A stretch of 64,000 nt of DNA from CAZEHS01 sp964424355 (GCA_964424355.1 CAYRIO010000016.1:1-64000), one strand, 5' to 3'; positions 44,964 through 53,477 are shown, counted from the stretch's first letter. The notes: generated by a model from the letters alone, not told the origin. Numbers and translations are program-made.

Positions 44964-46418
44964 TTGAAACCAATAATTTTGCTGATGTATCCTCCTGGAC
45001 CGCAATATCAGAGAGGTGAAAACCGGTCACAAGGCAATATTGAAGATTCTACAGCTACAGCGATGCGTGCTTGCAATGACTTGGGATACTGTGCGGCGGT
45101 CTTGGAGAGGCTTGGTTATACGGCGCGGATACGTGACTACCAGACTGAAGGCAAGAGCTATGTTGAAATGGCAGCCGAAATCAAGCAATTTCAACCGAAC
45201 CTTCTGCTGATGAGTATTACTAACGCCACTATTGTACATGATCTTGAAATCGCGAAACGAATAAAGGCAGACGGTAGTCCGGTTGTCGTATTGAAGGGTG
45301 CCTTCTTCTATGATATAGATCCAGAAAAATTAACCCTGTTGGATTTGGGCGCAGCCGATTTTTTAATTGGCGGAGAGGAAGAACAGGCAATTCAAAAAAT
45401 TGCGATGTCGCTGTTTGAAGGTTCGGTAAATCTTGAATCTATAAAGAATGTATTTTACAAGGATGCAACTGGTTCATGGATCAAGAATGCGTTTGATTCA
45501 TGGATAGAAAAACTTGATGAATTGCCATTTCCTGCGAGGCACTTGATGAATAATGGGCTTTATGTGCGCCCGGATACTGGCGAGACAATGGCCACAATTC
45601 AAACATCGCGTGGCTGTTCCTCGGGATGCATTTTTTGTTTATCACCGAAACTCTCAGGCAAAAAAATCCGTACGAGGAGTCCCGGGAACGTCTTTTTAGA
45701 GCTTAGAGAGTGTTATTATAAGTACGGCATCAAGAGTTTCTTTTTCAGGGCGGATACCTTTACAATGGACCCGAAATGGGTTTCAGAACTTTGTAACCGT
45801 ATTATTGCCTCGGATTTGTATGAGAATATTCATTTCACTGTAAATTCTAGAGTCAGACCATTAACGCGGGAAACTCTTGAGCTTTTGAAAAGAGCGGGGT
45901 GTTTTGCCGTAGCGTTCGGTTTTGAATCCGGTTCCAGTGAAACTCTACTGAAAATCAACAAAGGAGCCACTATTCAGGAAAATTTGCAGGCGGCAAAGTG
46001 GGCCCACGAATTAAAAATACCCATATACGGATTCTTTATCATTGGATTTCCATGGGAGAATAATGTGCATTTAGAGGCGACAAAAAGGCATATATTCGAA
46101 ATTGAAGCTGAATTTATTGAGGTACATATTGCAACCCCTTACTATGGAACTAAGTTATTTGAAATATGCAAAACCGCTAGAACGATCTCAAATGAGTCCA
46201 TTGGATTTGACTATTATAATTCCAGCATTGATGGAACCGCAGAGCTATCGATAGATGAATTGTTGAATTTCAAGGTAAACCTCATCAAATCCTATTACTT
46301 CAGAGGCAAGTACATTCTCGCTAGACTCAGAGAAAACGTGTACAGACCGTCTATACTAAAGCAGTATGTCTTTTATGCTTTGAAGTTATATAAAAACCTA
46401 CGACGACAGGATGCTTGA
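44964..46418 (+). CDS. B12-binding-domain radical SAM protein
   Basis: 484 residues if it starts at TTG 44964, which follows GAGGT by 7 bases and directly begins the family sequence KPIILLMYPPGP. No in-frame ATG fits: codons upstream overlap the previous gene. The N-terminal ~170 residues resemble a cobalamin-binding domain, without a DxHxxG motif. The radical SAM cluster cysteines are CSSGCIFC at 218-225. Relatives methylate unactivated carbons or modify lipids and sugars (class B methylases, HpnJ/BchE type). A glycan- or lipid-modifying role is suggested only by context. Confidence 0.82.
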   Translation: MKPIILLMYPPGPQYQRGENRSQGNIEDSTATAMRACNDLGYCAAVLERLGYTARIRDYQTEGKSYVEMAAEIKQFQPNLLLMSITNATIVHDLEIAKRIKADGSPVVVLKGAFFYDIDPEKLTLLDLGAADFLIGGEEEQAIQKIAMSLFEGSVNLESIKNVFYKDATGSWIKNAFDSWIEKLDELPFPARHLMNNGLYVRPDTGETMATIQTSRGCSSGCIFCLSPKLSGKKIRTRSPGNVFLELRECYYKYGIKSFFFRADTFTMDPKWVSELCNRIIASDLYENIHFTVNSRVRPLTRETLELLKRAGCFAVAFGFESGSSETLLKINKGATIQENLQAAKWAHELKIPIYGFFIIGFPWENNVHLEATKRHIFEIEAEFIEVHIATPYYGTKLFEICKTARTISNESIGFDYYNSSIDGTAELSIDELLNFKVNLIKSYYFRGKYILARLRENVYRPSILKQYVFYALKLYKNLRRQDA

Positions 46419-46441
46419 TTAAATATCGGCAAGGTGAAAAG

Positions 46442-46450
46442 TGGTATAAT
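46442..46450 (+). promoter_or_regulatory. Extended -10 promoter before the second acyltransferase
   Basis: TG-G-TATAAT in the 163-base gap after the radical SAM gene; no strong -35. Confidence 0.45.
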
Positions 46451-46581
46451 ACAACACAAAATGCATTGAAGGCAATAGTTACAATTAATACAAAACCGAA
46501 ATTAGTTACAATAAAACGGTCGCTAAAATTGACACATTCTCTATCTTGTCATTGTTCTCAACCGGCCAACAATAAATATTT

Positions 46582-47691
46582 ATGGAGCGAAATGTGGATG
46601 TGAATTTGCGGAGTGAATATCAAGACACACATAATAACAATAATTTGATTCCGGCTGCAGATGGTATTCGTGGCATGGCGTTTGCCTCTGTATTACTAGT
46701 GCATACACTTTCGATGAATGGAGAATATTTTAAATTTGTGCATGGAGGAGGTAAAATTGGAGTCTGGCTATTCTTTGTTTTAAGTTCTTTTCTTTTAACA
46801 CGATATTTTTTAGCATCCTCATCAAAAGCTCTTTCGATATTTGAATGGAAGAATTATTTTATCCGTAGATTTGCTAGAATTTACCCTGTATATGTAATTA
46901 TTTTGTTTATATATGCTTTATTTGGCCAGCTTGATTACAAAAACGTTATATTGTCATTGTGTCTAAAGGCGGGACCTGGACACTTTTGGACAATGCCTGT
47001 AGAAATAACCTTCTACTTTGTGTTGCCAATAATAATTATTTTATTTGTTGTTGTGATGAAGAGAAACTGTTTGGCTACATTAATATTTACGAGTTTTGTG
47101 ACCGTTATACACCAACATTTTTTCCCAGCAAGCCAAGGAGTAGAAAACTCAATTGCACTCATGCAATATTTCCCTGTATTCATGTGGGGTTCATTTGCTG
47201 CAGTATTAGAACTTGAATTATCTCAACATGAAATGAGGAAAAGGGTGCGCGTTTTTTTTGATATAGTTGCAGTACTATTTATTATTGGAGCGGTATTGTC
47301 ACTGCCAGGAATTGTAGAACAATGGAATGCAAGTATTGCTCAAGATTATTTAGTTTCAAAATATATATATTTCGGTGTGGTGTGGAGTTGCTTTATCCCT
47401 TTTGTGATCCATGGAATTGGAGTAGTGAGACGTTTTTTTGAGAGCGACATTATGCGGTTTTTAGGGCAAATCAGCTATGGGGGATATCTTATTCACCTTC
47501 TATTGATTGTTTACGCAAAATCGTTGTTTGGGAGCCTTTCCATTCATTCGTTTCTATTTGTTGTGGGGGGTACCATCTGGTTAGCAAGCCTGTTGAATCG
47601 GTTTATCGAAAAGCCGCTCATTAGAGTTTGCTCGGTCAATTATAGAAATACCAAAATCGACGAAAGGAGTACTTATGACCCATCTCGATAA
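46582..47691 (+). CDS. Membrane acyltransferase (acyltransferase 3 family)
   Basis: 369 residues with about ten hydrophobic segments. Family marks: AADGIRGMAFASVLLVH (conserved His), GKIGVWLFFVLSSFLL, NYFIRRFARIYPVY. O-acyl modification of a surface sugar is the likely role. The start is uncertain: GGAG lies inside the first codons, so GTG at 46594 or 46600 may be used instead of ATG 46582. The last 17 bases overlap cysD, which has its own good ribosome binding site. This gene is the right end of the AT-rich block. Confidence 0.82.
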   Translation: MERNVDVNLRSEYQDTHNNNNLIPAADGIRGMAFASVLLVHTLSMNGEYFKFVHGGGKIGVWLFFVLSSFLLTRYFLASSSKALSIFEWKNYFIRRFARIYPVYVIILFIYALFGQLDYKNVILSLCLKAGPGHFWTMPVEITFYFVLPIIIILFVVVMKRNCLATLIFTSFVTVIHQHFFPASQGVENSIALMQYFPVFMWGSFAAVLELELSQHEMRKRVRVFFDIVAVLFIIGAVLSLPGIVEQWNASIAQDYLVSKYIYFGVVWSCFIPFVIHGIGVVRRFFESDIMRFLGQISYGGYLIHLLLIVYAKSLFGSLSIHSFLFVVGGTIWLASLLNRFIEKPLIRVCSVNYRNTKIDERSTYDPSR

Positions 47692-48556
47692 ACTCGAAAA
47701 CAAAAGCATCCACATCCTCCGTGAAGCATACAGTGCCTTCAAAAGCCTCTGTATGCTCTGGTCCATTGGCAAAGACAGCACGGTAATGTTGTGGTTGGCA
47801 CGCAAGGCTTTTTTCGGCCATGTACCCTTCCCTTTGGTGCATGTGGATACCCATTACAAAATCCCTGAAATGATTGAATACCGTGACAACCTTGCCCGAC
47901 AGTGGCGGTTGGATATGATCTATGGTGAAAATGCGGATGCGTTGAAGAGAAAGCGCACGTTTCCCGACGGCAATGCAACCCGCTTGGAATGCTGCAAAAA
48001 TCTAAAAACAGACGCACTGATTAACACCCTTAATGGATCCTGGCCCAGATACCGCATGAACCACGAAACCGGTATTTATGAGATTGACCGAAATACGGAG
48101 CCTTATACCGGGGTGATTGTTGGCGCCCGTGCGGATGAAGAGGGTAGCCGGTCTAAGGAGCGGTATTTTTCCGCCCGTGCCCGCAACAGCGATTGGGAGG
48201 TTGAGGATCAGCCGCCGGAGTTTTGGAACCAGTATAAAACGGACTTTGCACCGGGAACCCATGTGCGGATTCATCCCCTGTTGGACTGGACGGAGCTTGA
48301 TATTTGGCAGTATATCCAGCGGGAGAGCATTCCCACGGTTTCTCTTTATTACAATCAGGGGGATGGCAAGCGCTATCGCTCTTTAGGCTGTTGGCCCTGC
48401 ACTGCTGCGGTGGAGTCGGATGCATCTACGGTGGCTGAAATTGTGGAGGAGTTGCGTACCGGCAAGTTTGCCAATATTGCGGAACGTTCCGGCCGGGAGC
48501 AGGATAAGGAAGATGGTGGAGGCTTGGAAGCCCTTCGCAGGAAGGGGTATATGTAA
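47675..48556 (+). CDS. cysD: Sulfate adenylyltransferase subunit 2
   Basis: 293 residues; AAAGGAG 6 bases before the ATG. N-type ATP pyrophosphatase that, with CysN, makes adenosine 5'-phosphosulfate (APS) from ATP and sulfate. The PP-loop appears as LWSIGKDSTVML; also present are VDTHYKIPEM and the C-terminal RYRSLGCWPCT family signature. Base composition changes clearly from the preceding acyltransferase to this gene. It overlaps cysN by one base (TAATG). Confidence 0.96.
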   Translation: MTHLDKLENKSIHILREAYSAFKSLCMLWSIGKDSTVMLWLARKAFFGHVPFPLVHVDTHYKIPEMIEYRDNLARQWRLDMIYGENADALKRKRTFPDGNATRLECCKNLKTDALINTLNGSWPRYRMNHETGIYEIDRNTEPYTGVIVGARADEEGSRSKERYFSARARNSDWEVEDQPPEFWNQYKTDFAPGTHVRIHPLLDWTELDIWQYIQRESIPTVSLYYNQGDGKRYRSLGCWPCTAAVESDASTVAEIVEELRTGKFANIAERSGREQDKEDGGGLEALRRKGYM

Positions 48557-50367
48557 TGAACGGAAACGGTACAGTGGTAAATCGCGAAAATATGAATATT
48601 GTGATCGTAGGCCATGTGGACCATGGCAAAAGCACCGTCATAGGCCGACTGATGGCGGATACGGGGTCTTTGCCAGAGGGAAAGCTGGAGCAGGTACGGG
48701 AGCGATGCCGCCGTAATGCCAAACCTTTCGAATATGCCTACCTTCTGGATGCCCTGAAGGATGAGCAGGAACAGGGAATCACCATTGATTCGGCTCGGTG
48801 CTTCTTCAAATCAAAGCAGCGCGACTATATCATCATTGATGCCCCAGGGCATATCGAATTCCTGAAGAATATGGTCTCGGGAGCGGCACGGGCTGAGTCG
48901 GCGTTGCTGGTGATCGATGCCAAGGAAGGTATTCAGGAGAATACCAAACGCCATGGGTACTTATTGTCCATGCTGGGTATCCGCCAGATTTGTGTTCTGA
49001 TTAATAAGATGGACTTGGTGGATTATGATGAATCCGTTTTCAGAGCCATTGCAGCAGATTACGCCGAATTTCTGAGGGGCTTAGGTATTGTTCCAACGGC
49101 GTTCATTCCTATCAGCGGCTTTCATGGCGACAACATCATTTCCACATCTACTAATATGCCTTGGCACGAAGGTCCTAACGTTTTGGAAGCCCTGGAAGCG
49201 TTCCGTGCGCCTGCCACCTTGCGGAACAAGCCTTTTCGGATGCCTGTTCAAGGGGTGTATAAATTCACAGCCGACGGTGATGACAGGCGGATTGTGGCGG
49301 GAACGGTTGAATCAGGAGCCATTAAATGCGGAGACTCGGTGATTTTTTATCCGTCGGGTAAGTGCAGCCGGTTGAAATCGGTGGAGGCATTTGGGTCAAA
49401 ACCTTTGGATGCGGCGGAGTGCGGATGGGCAGTTGGTTTCACTCTCACAGAGCAGATTTACGTAAGGCGAGGAGAACTGGCGGTGCTGGACGGGGAAACA
49501 AAGCCCCATATTGCCAGACGCTTCCGTGCAAACGTATTGTGGTTGGGGAGAGATCCTCTGGTAAGTAATAAGGATTATCTGCTGAAGCTGGGAACAGGTA
49601 AGGTGTCTGTACGGCTTGAGAGCATCATCCGGGTACTCAATACCTCCAGCCTGGAACAGAACGATTCTGATGCTGTTCATCGACACGAGGTTGCAGAGTG
49701 CATTCTTGTAGCGGAGCAACCGGTGGCATTTGATTTGGCAGAAGAGAATATTTCAACAGGTCGATTTGTCTTGGTGGATCATTACAACATTGCAGGTGGG
49801 GGCATTATCCTTGAAGCATTGTCGGATCACCAGTCAAAACAACGGGAGCAAGTGGCCATACGGAATTACAAATGGGTGCAAAGCGAAATCACCGAAGAAC
49901 AGCGGGCGGAAAAGTATGGTCAAAAATCGGCGCTGGTGTTAATTACAGGCCCTAAGGATACGGGCAAGAAGACCTTTGCAAAGCTGCTGGAAAAGCGTTT
50001 TTTTGATGATGGAAAGATTGTCTATTTCATGGGCATTGCCAATGTATTGTACGGTGTAGATGCGGATATCAAGGCAGGCGGCAAAAGCCATCAAGAAGAG
50101 CATATTCGGCGACTGGCGGAAGTGGCAAATATAATGCTGGATGCGGGCGTGATTTTGGTGGTGACGGCGGTTGAGCTGACCCATGAGGATTTATCGATCA
50201 TCACCACCAGCATTGAACCGGATAAAATCAGTATCGTTTGGAGCGGTGAAACACTGACCACGGATCTTCCCGTACACCTCCACATGCCGCCTGTGCAGCA
50301 GGGAGCTGCAGGTGTTATGCGGATAAAGTCGCACTTGCAGGAACGGGGCGTTATCTTCAGACCATAG
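48556..50367 (+). CDS. cysN: Sulfate adenylyltransferase GTPase subunit with degenerate APS-kinase-like tail
   Basis: 603 residues. Residues 1-430 are the EF-Tu-like GTPase that drives APS synthesis: GHVDHGKST at 19-27, DAPGH at 95-99, NKMD at 150-153, then two beta-barrel domains. Residues ~455-600 align in layout with APS kinase (CysC), as in CysNC fusions, but key motifs are altered. The P-loop is GPKDTGKKT (465-473), with Lys where Ser/Thr normally follows GK. The DGDNxRHGLN substrate motif is absent (MGIANVLYGVDAD instead). The kinase half is therefore probably inactive or altered, and the separate cysC at 55078 may do that step. Confidence 0.92.
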   Translation: MNGNGTVVNRENMNIVIVGHVDHGKSTVIGRLMADTGSLPEGKLEQVRERCRRNAKPFEYAYLLDALKDEQEQGITIDSARCFFKSKQRDYIIIDAPGHIEFLKNMVSGAARAESALLVIDAKEGIQENTKRHGYLLSMLGIRQICVLINKMDLVDYDESVFRAIAADYAEFLRGLGIVPTAFIPISGFHGDNIISTSTNMPWHEGPNVLEALEAFRAPATLRNKPFRMPVQGVYKFTADGDDRRIVAGTVESGAIKCGDSVIFYPSGKCSRLKSVEAFGSKPLDAAECGWAVGFTLTEQIYVRRGELAVLDGETKPHIARRFRANVLWLGRDPLVSNKDYLLKLGTGKVSVRLESIIRVLNTSSLEQNDSDAVHRHEVAECILVAEQPVAFDLAEENISTGRFVLVDHYNIAGGGIILEALSDHQSKQREQVAIRNYKWVQSEITEEQRAEKYGQKSALVLITGPKDTGKKTFAKLLEKRFFDDGKIVYFMGIANVLYGVDADIKAGGKSHQEEHIRRLAEVANIMLDAGVILVVTAVELTHEDLSIITTSIEPDKISIVWSGETLTTDLPVHLHMPPVQQGAAGVMRIKSHLQERGVIFRP

Positions 50368-50406
50368 GGATGCAGGAGCAAACCGTGCGGTGTTTATATT
50401 GCCGTA

Positions 50407-50415
50407 TGCTATAAT
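50407..50415 (+). promoter_or_regulatory. Extended -10 promoter of the MNT/HEPN pair
   Basis: TG-C-TATAAT about 45 bases upstream of the MNT start; gives the pair a transcript separate from cysDN. Confidence 0.5.
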
Positions 50416-50463
50416 GTAAGTGAGCGAACAAAGGAACGTGTTTCCCAGTTAGGAGGGGTGCGG

Positions 50464-50778
50464 ATGATTAGGCAGCAGCAGATTGATGATATAATCAACC
50501 TTATAGTCGAAAGCATTCATCCGAAAAAGATTGTTCTTTTTGGCTCATATGCAAACGGAACGGCCGATGAACACAGCGATCTTGACCTTTTTATTCTTAG
50601 TGAGACAGACCAGCCGATGAACCACCGAACAAGAGATATACTAAAATTAACGCGGGGGATGAAGATCCCGTTGGATATTGTTGTGTACACCCCTGAGGAA
50701 ATTGAGAAGTGGAAGAACACATCAAATTCATTTGTTTCAGAAATCTTTAAATGCGGAAAAACGTTATATGAGCAATAA
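50464..50778 (+). CDS. MNT-type minimal nucleotidyltransferase
   Basis: 104 residues from ATG 50464, 7 bases after AGGAGG; the GTG two codons earlier lies too close to that site. The nucleotidyltransferase motif GSYANGTADEHSDLDLFI (G-S-x10-D-x-D) is at about residues 25-42, and a later Asp (PLDIVVYT) gives the third acidic residue. MNT proteins pair with HEPN proteins in toxin-antitoxin modules, where MNT (MntA) AMPylates the HEPN toxin. Its end overlaps the HEPN start by 11 bases. Confidence 0.87.
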   Translation: MIRQQQIDDIINLIVESIHPKKIVLFGSYANGTADEHSDLDLFILSETDQPMNHRTRDILKLTRGMKIPLDIVVYTPEEIEKWKNTSNSFVSEIFKCGKTLYEQ

Positions 50779-51160
50779 AGAGATTCTAATCCAACGCTGG
50801 ATTGATAAGGCGGAGCATGATAAAGGTATGGCGGAACTGGCTTTGGAAAGCCGAAGGGATTATGCGGACTCTATTTGCTTTCACTGTCAGCAATATGCCG
50901 AAAAGTTATTGAAAGCGGTCTTAATCATGGCCGACGAAAATATCCCAAGAACACACAGTTTGGTGTTTCTATTGGATATTATTGATGATCACTTTGAAGT
51001 TTCACCAGGCATTTACGGATGTGCTGAAAGTTTGCAGGATTATGCGGTTGGAATTAGATACCCTGCTGATGATTCGGAGCCTACTGTTGAAGATGCGGAG
51101 CGTGCGTATCAAGCGGCACTCATTCTGGGGGATTACTTAAAAGAATTACTTATAAAATAG
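50768..51160 (+). CDS. HEPN-domain protein
   Basis: 130 residues from ATG 50768, which lies inside the end of the MNT gene. All-helical HEPN domain: the first helix has RWIDKAEHDKGMAELAL, followed by CFHCQQYAEKLLKAVL and the helix-ending PRTHSLVFLL. The catalytic R-x4-6-H of HEPN ribonucleases is not clear; the Arg-Thr-His in PRTHS is too tight. It may therefore be a non-nuclease HEPN or use another motif. Partner of the MNT gene; role as toxin is unproven. A strong terminator follows. Confidence 0.85.
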   Translation: MSNKEILIQRWIDKAEHDKGMAELALESRRDYADSICFHCQQYAEKLLKAVLIMADENIPRTHSLVFLLDIIDDHFEVSPGIYGCAESLQDYAVGIRYPADDSEPTVEDAERAYQAALILGDYLKELLIK

Positions 51161-51182
51161 AGGCCTTTAAGGCCTCTATTTT
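51154..51182. terminator. Terminator after the MNT/HEPN pair
   Basis: AAAATAGAGGCC and GGCCTCTATTTT form a perfect 12-bp stem overlapping the HEPN stop codon, ending in TTTT; it could work in both directions. Confidence 0.87.
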
Positions 51183-51208
51183 AAATATCATCGACTGGAG
51201 AGAATATC

Positions 51209-51988
51209 GTGGATATTGCATATGCCCTTGAAATAGCAAAAGTGCTGGCTCGAGAAGCAGGAGCAGCTATACTGGATGTTTACCGCTCTGATTTTGCTGT
51301 GAGTTATAAAGGGGATTTCTCCCCGCTAACGGTGGCAGACGAGAAAGCGAACGACATAATACTTCGGGGATTGTGCCATGCGTTCCCGCAAGCAGGGATT
51401 CTCTCTGAGGAATCTGCCGATTCCCCGGAGAACCGGCAAAAGGAGTACTGTTTTATCGTAGATCCGTTGGATGGAACCAAGGAATTCATCAACAGGAATG
51501 ACGAATTCACGGTGAATATTGCATTGGCGTATAATGGGATTGTTATCATGGGTGTGGTATATCTTCCGGTTAAGAATGAGCTGTATTATGGAGCCGTTGA
51601 TTGCGGCGCATATTATGAGCATAATGGTGCAGTGAAGCAAATACTCGCTTCGGAAACTTCGGACAAGTTCAAGCTGGCTGTGAGCAGAAGCCATTCGGAC
51701 AATGCCGAGAAGGTGTTTTTAAAGAAAAATCAAGACCGGATTAATGAAGTTATTCCTGTAGGCAGTTCAATTAAGGGCTGTCTGGTGGCCTCGGGCAGGG
51801 TGGATGGTTACTACCGTTTCGGCCCCACCATGGAGTGGGATACGGCTGCAATGCAGGCTGTTTGCGAAGCGGCGGGTGCCACGGTTCGCCAGATGGACAA
51901 TTCCGAGTTGCGCTATAACAGGGAAGACCATTTGAACAGCAACGGATTCTATATAATCAATCGTTTTGAAAACCTACTGGCGCGATAA
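51209..51988 (+). CDS. cysQ: 3'(2'),5'-bisphosphate nucleotidase
   Basis: 259 residues, GTG start after GGAGAG. Inositol-monophosphatase-like fold: metal site EES at 67-69, DPLDGTKEF at 85-93, and WDTAA near 210. CysQ removes the 3'-phosphate of PAP, the by-product of sulfotransferases and PAPS reductase, and so keeps PAPS-dependent reactions going. Its place beside cysD/cysN/cysC and in the same window as a sulfotransferase fits that role. A terminator overlaps its stop codon. Confidence 0.95.
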   Translation: MDIAYALEIAKVLAREAGAAILDVYRSDFAVSYKGDFSPLTVADEKANDIILRGLCHAFPQAGILSEESADSPENRQKEYCFIVDPLDGTKEFINRNDEFTVNIALAYNGIVIMGVVYLPVKNELYYGAVDCGAYYEHNGAVKQILASETSDKFKLAVSRSHSDNAEKVFLKKNQDRINEVIPVGSSIKGCLVASGRVDGYYRFGPTMEWDTAAMQAVCEAAGATVRQMDNSELRYNREDHLNSNGFYIINRFENLLAR

Positions 51989-51999
51989 GCGCCATTTTT
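51978..51999 (+). terminator. Terminator overlapping the cysQ stop codon
   Basis: TGGCGC (51978-51983) gataa GCGCCA (51989-51994) TTTTT. The TAA stop lies in the loop. Confidence 0.85.
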
Positions 52000-52001
52000 C
52001 C

Positions 52002-52034
52002 TTGAACCAAGTCTACTAATGTGATAGACTTGGT
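52002..52034 (+). promoter_or_regulatory. Promoter with overlapping palindromic operator for the Rrf2 gene
   Basis: TTGAAC (52002-52007), 17-base spacer, TAGACT (52025-52030). A perfect 10-base inverted repeat, ACCAAGTCTA (52006-52015) / TAGACTTGGT (52025-52034) with a 9-base spacer, covers the end of the -35, the spacer and the -10. A bound dimeric repressor would block polymerase, so autoregulation by the Rrf2 protein is likely. Confidence 0.75.
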
Positions 52035-52062
52035 TCTGTTAATAGATGAATGGAGGTGCTTG

Positions 52063-52485
52063 ATGAAGCTTTCACGACGGAGCGAGTACGCTTGCCTGGC
52101 TCTTGTGTACCTGGCGCAGCATTTTGGAGAAGCGAATGTGAAAATGTCGGCGATTTCTGAGGAAAAATCCATTCCTAAGAAGTATTTGGAGCAGATTCTC
52201 CTGCAGTTAAAGGGTGCTGGTTTGGTTAAAAGCAGCAGCGGTACTGGTGGTGGCTATTCCTTAGCAAGGCCCCCAGAAAAAATTTCCTTGGCAGAGGTAC
52301 TTCGGTTGATTGATGGACCCTTAGCTCCTGTTAAATCAGCCAGTCATTATTTCTACGAAAGCACGCCCTTAGAGCAGGAAAAAAAGCTGCTCAAGGTATT
52401 TCAGGAGGTTCGGGACTATATTTCAGACAAGCTGGAACGGACGACCTTTAAAGATTTGATTGATCAAAGCATATCGGAGGATTAA
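52063..52485 (+). CDS. Rrf2-family transcriptional regulator
   Basis: 140 residues from ATG 52063, seven bases after GGAGG. Winged helix-turn-helix: MKLSRRSEYACLALVYLAQ, recognition region IPKKYLEQILLQLKGAGLV and wing GTGGGYSLARP are typical. The C-terminal three-cysteine cluster of IscR-type members is absent (only one Cys, near the N-terminus), so it is more like CymR, the cysteine-metabolism repressor that responds through a partner protein. It is the first gene of an operon with the sulfonate-type transporter, with three bases to the next start. Likely senses sulfur status. Confidence 0.93.
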   Translation: MKLSRRSEYACLALVYLAQHFGEANVKMSAISEEKSIPKKYLEQILLQLKGAGLVKSSSGTGGGYSLARPPEKISLAEVLRLIDGPLAPVKSASHYFYESTPLEQEKKLLKVFQEVRDYISDKLERTTFKDLIDQSISED

Positions 52486-52487
52486 CA

Positions 52488-53477
52488 ATGAAGAGAATTC
52501 TGGCAGTTTGTACAGCCGCTGTCCTAATAATGGCAGGGTGTGCCTCGGAGAAAGCAGAAATACTTTCTGAAGTGAAAATTGGATTTTTCCCCAATATCAC
52601 CCACGCGCAGGCCCTCATCGGTAAGAATCAGGGAACTTACGAAAAATCCATGGGGGTTCCGATTGCTTGGAAACAGTTCAACGCAGGCCCCGCTGAAATC
52701 GAAGCCATATTTGCCGGGGAACTGGATATGGGCTTTATTGGACCAGGACCGGCAATCAATGGGTATGCGAAATCATTGGGCGATGTCCAGATTATTGCGG
52801 GAGTGGCTGATGCGGGAGCGGTTTTGGTAGCCTCTAAGGATTCTGGGATCACCAATGTTGCTTCTTTGAACGGTAAGCGGATTGCAATTCCCCAATTTGG
52901 AAACACTCAGGATTTGTGCCTCCGGGCGTTGCTAAAAGAAAGTGGGCTGACGGATACATCCAAGGGAGGCACGGTAGAGATCATGCAGGTGGCCAATGCG
53001 GATATGCAGGGGCTTCTAGAAAGGGGTGAGATTGATGGGGCACTGGTGCCGGAGCCCTGGGGTGCGATTTTAGAAAAAAAAGCCAATGCGGTAATAATAC
53101 TGGACGCAGATGCAATTTGGCGAAATGGCAATTATCCAACAGCGGTCATAATTGCTCGGAAAGATTTTGTTCAGAAACACCCGGAGTTCGTGAAAAAATT
53201 TCTTGAGGCCCATGTGGAATTGACTGCGTCCCTTCAGAGCAATCCAGCGCAAGGGGCAAAAATCATCAATGGGGAGCTTTTGAGTCTAACCCAAAAAGAG
53301 ATTGATGAAACGGTTCTGAAAACAGCGATGGATCGCATCCACTTTAATGCAAAGCCCAATCAAGAGGCAGTATTGGAAATGGTGAACCTGTCCCTTGAGG
53401 CAGGTTTCCTGAAAAAAAATCCGGATACGGCAGCGCTCTTTGATTTGAAACCGTTGGAAGCTGTAATGAAAAAATAA
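52488..53477 (+). CDS. Sulfonate/taurine-type ABC transporter, substrate-binding lipoprotein
   Basis: 329 residues. Lipoprotein signal peptide with lipobox IMAGC, Cys near residue 18. The mature part is an SsuA/TauA/NrtA-type periplasmic-binding fold: VKIGFFPNITHAQALIGKNQG, FNAGPAEIEAIFAGELDMGF, GPGPAINGY. It binds a small anion, probably a sulfonate or sulfate ester given the cys genes nearby; nitrate or pyrimidine precursors cannot be excluded. Follows the Rrf2 gene by three bases and precedes the ATPase. Confidence 0.88.
   Translation: MKRILAVCTAAVLIMAGCASEKAEILSEVKIGFFPNITHAQALIGKNQGTYEKSMGVPIAWKQFNAGPAEIEAIFAGELDMGFIGPGPAINGYAKSLGDVQIIAGVADAGAVLVASKDSGITNVASLNGKRIAIPQFGNTQDLCLRALLKESGLTDTSKGGTVEIMQVANADMQGLLERGEIDGALVPEPWGAILEKKANAVIILDADAIWRNGNYPTAVIIARKDFVQKHPEFVKKFLEAHVELTASLQSNPAQGAKIINGELLSLTQKEIDETVLKTAMDRIHFNAKPNQEAVLEMVNLSLEAGFLKKNPDTAALFDLKPLEAVMKK

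Noticed and set aside
46415..46603. 62-codon open frame between the radical SAM and acyltransferase genes
   Set aside because: No ribosome binding site, no recognisable features, and it contains the extended -10 promoter.
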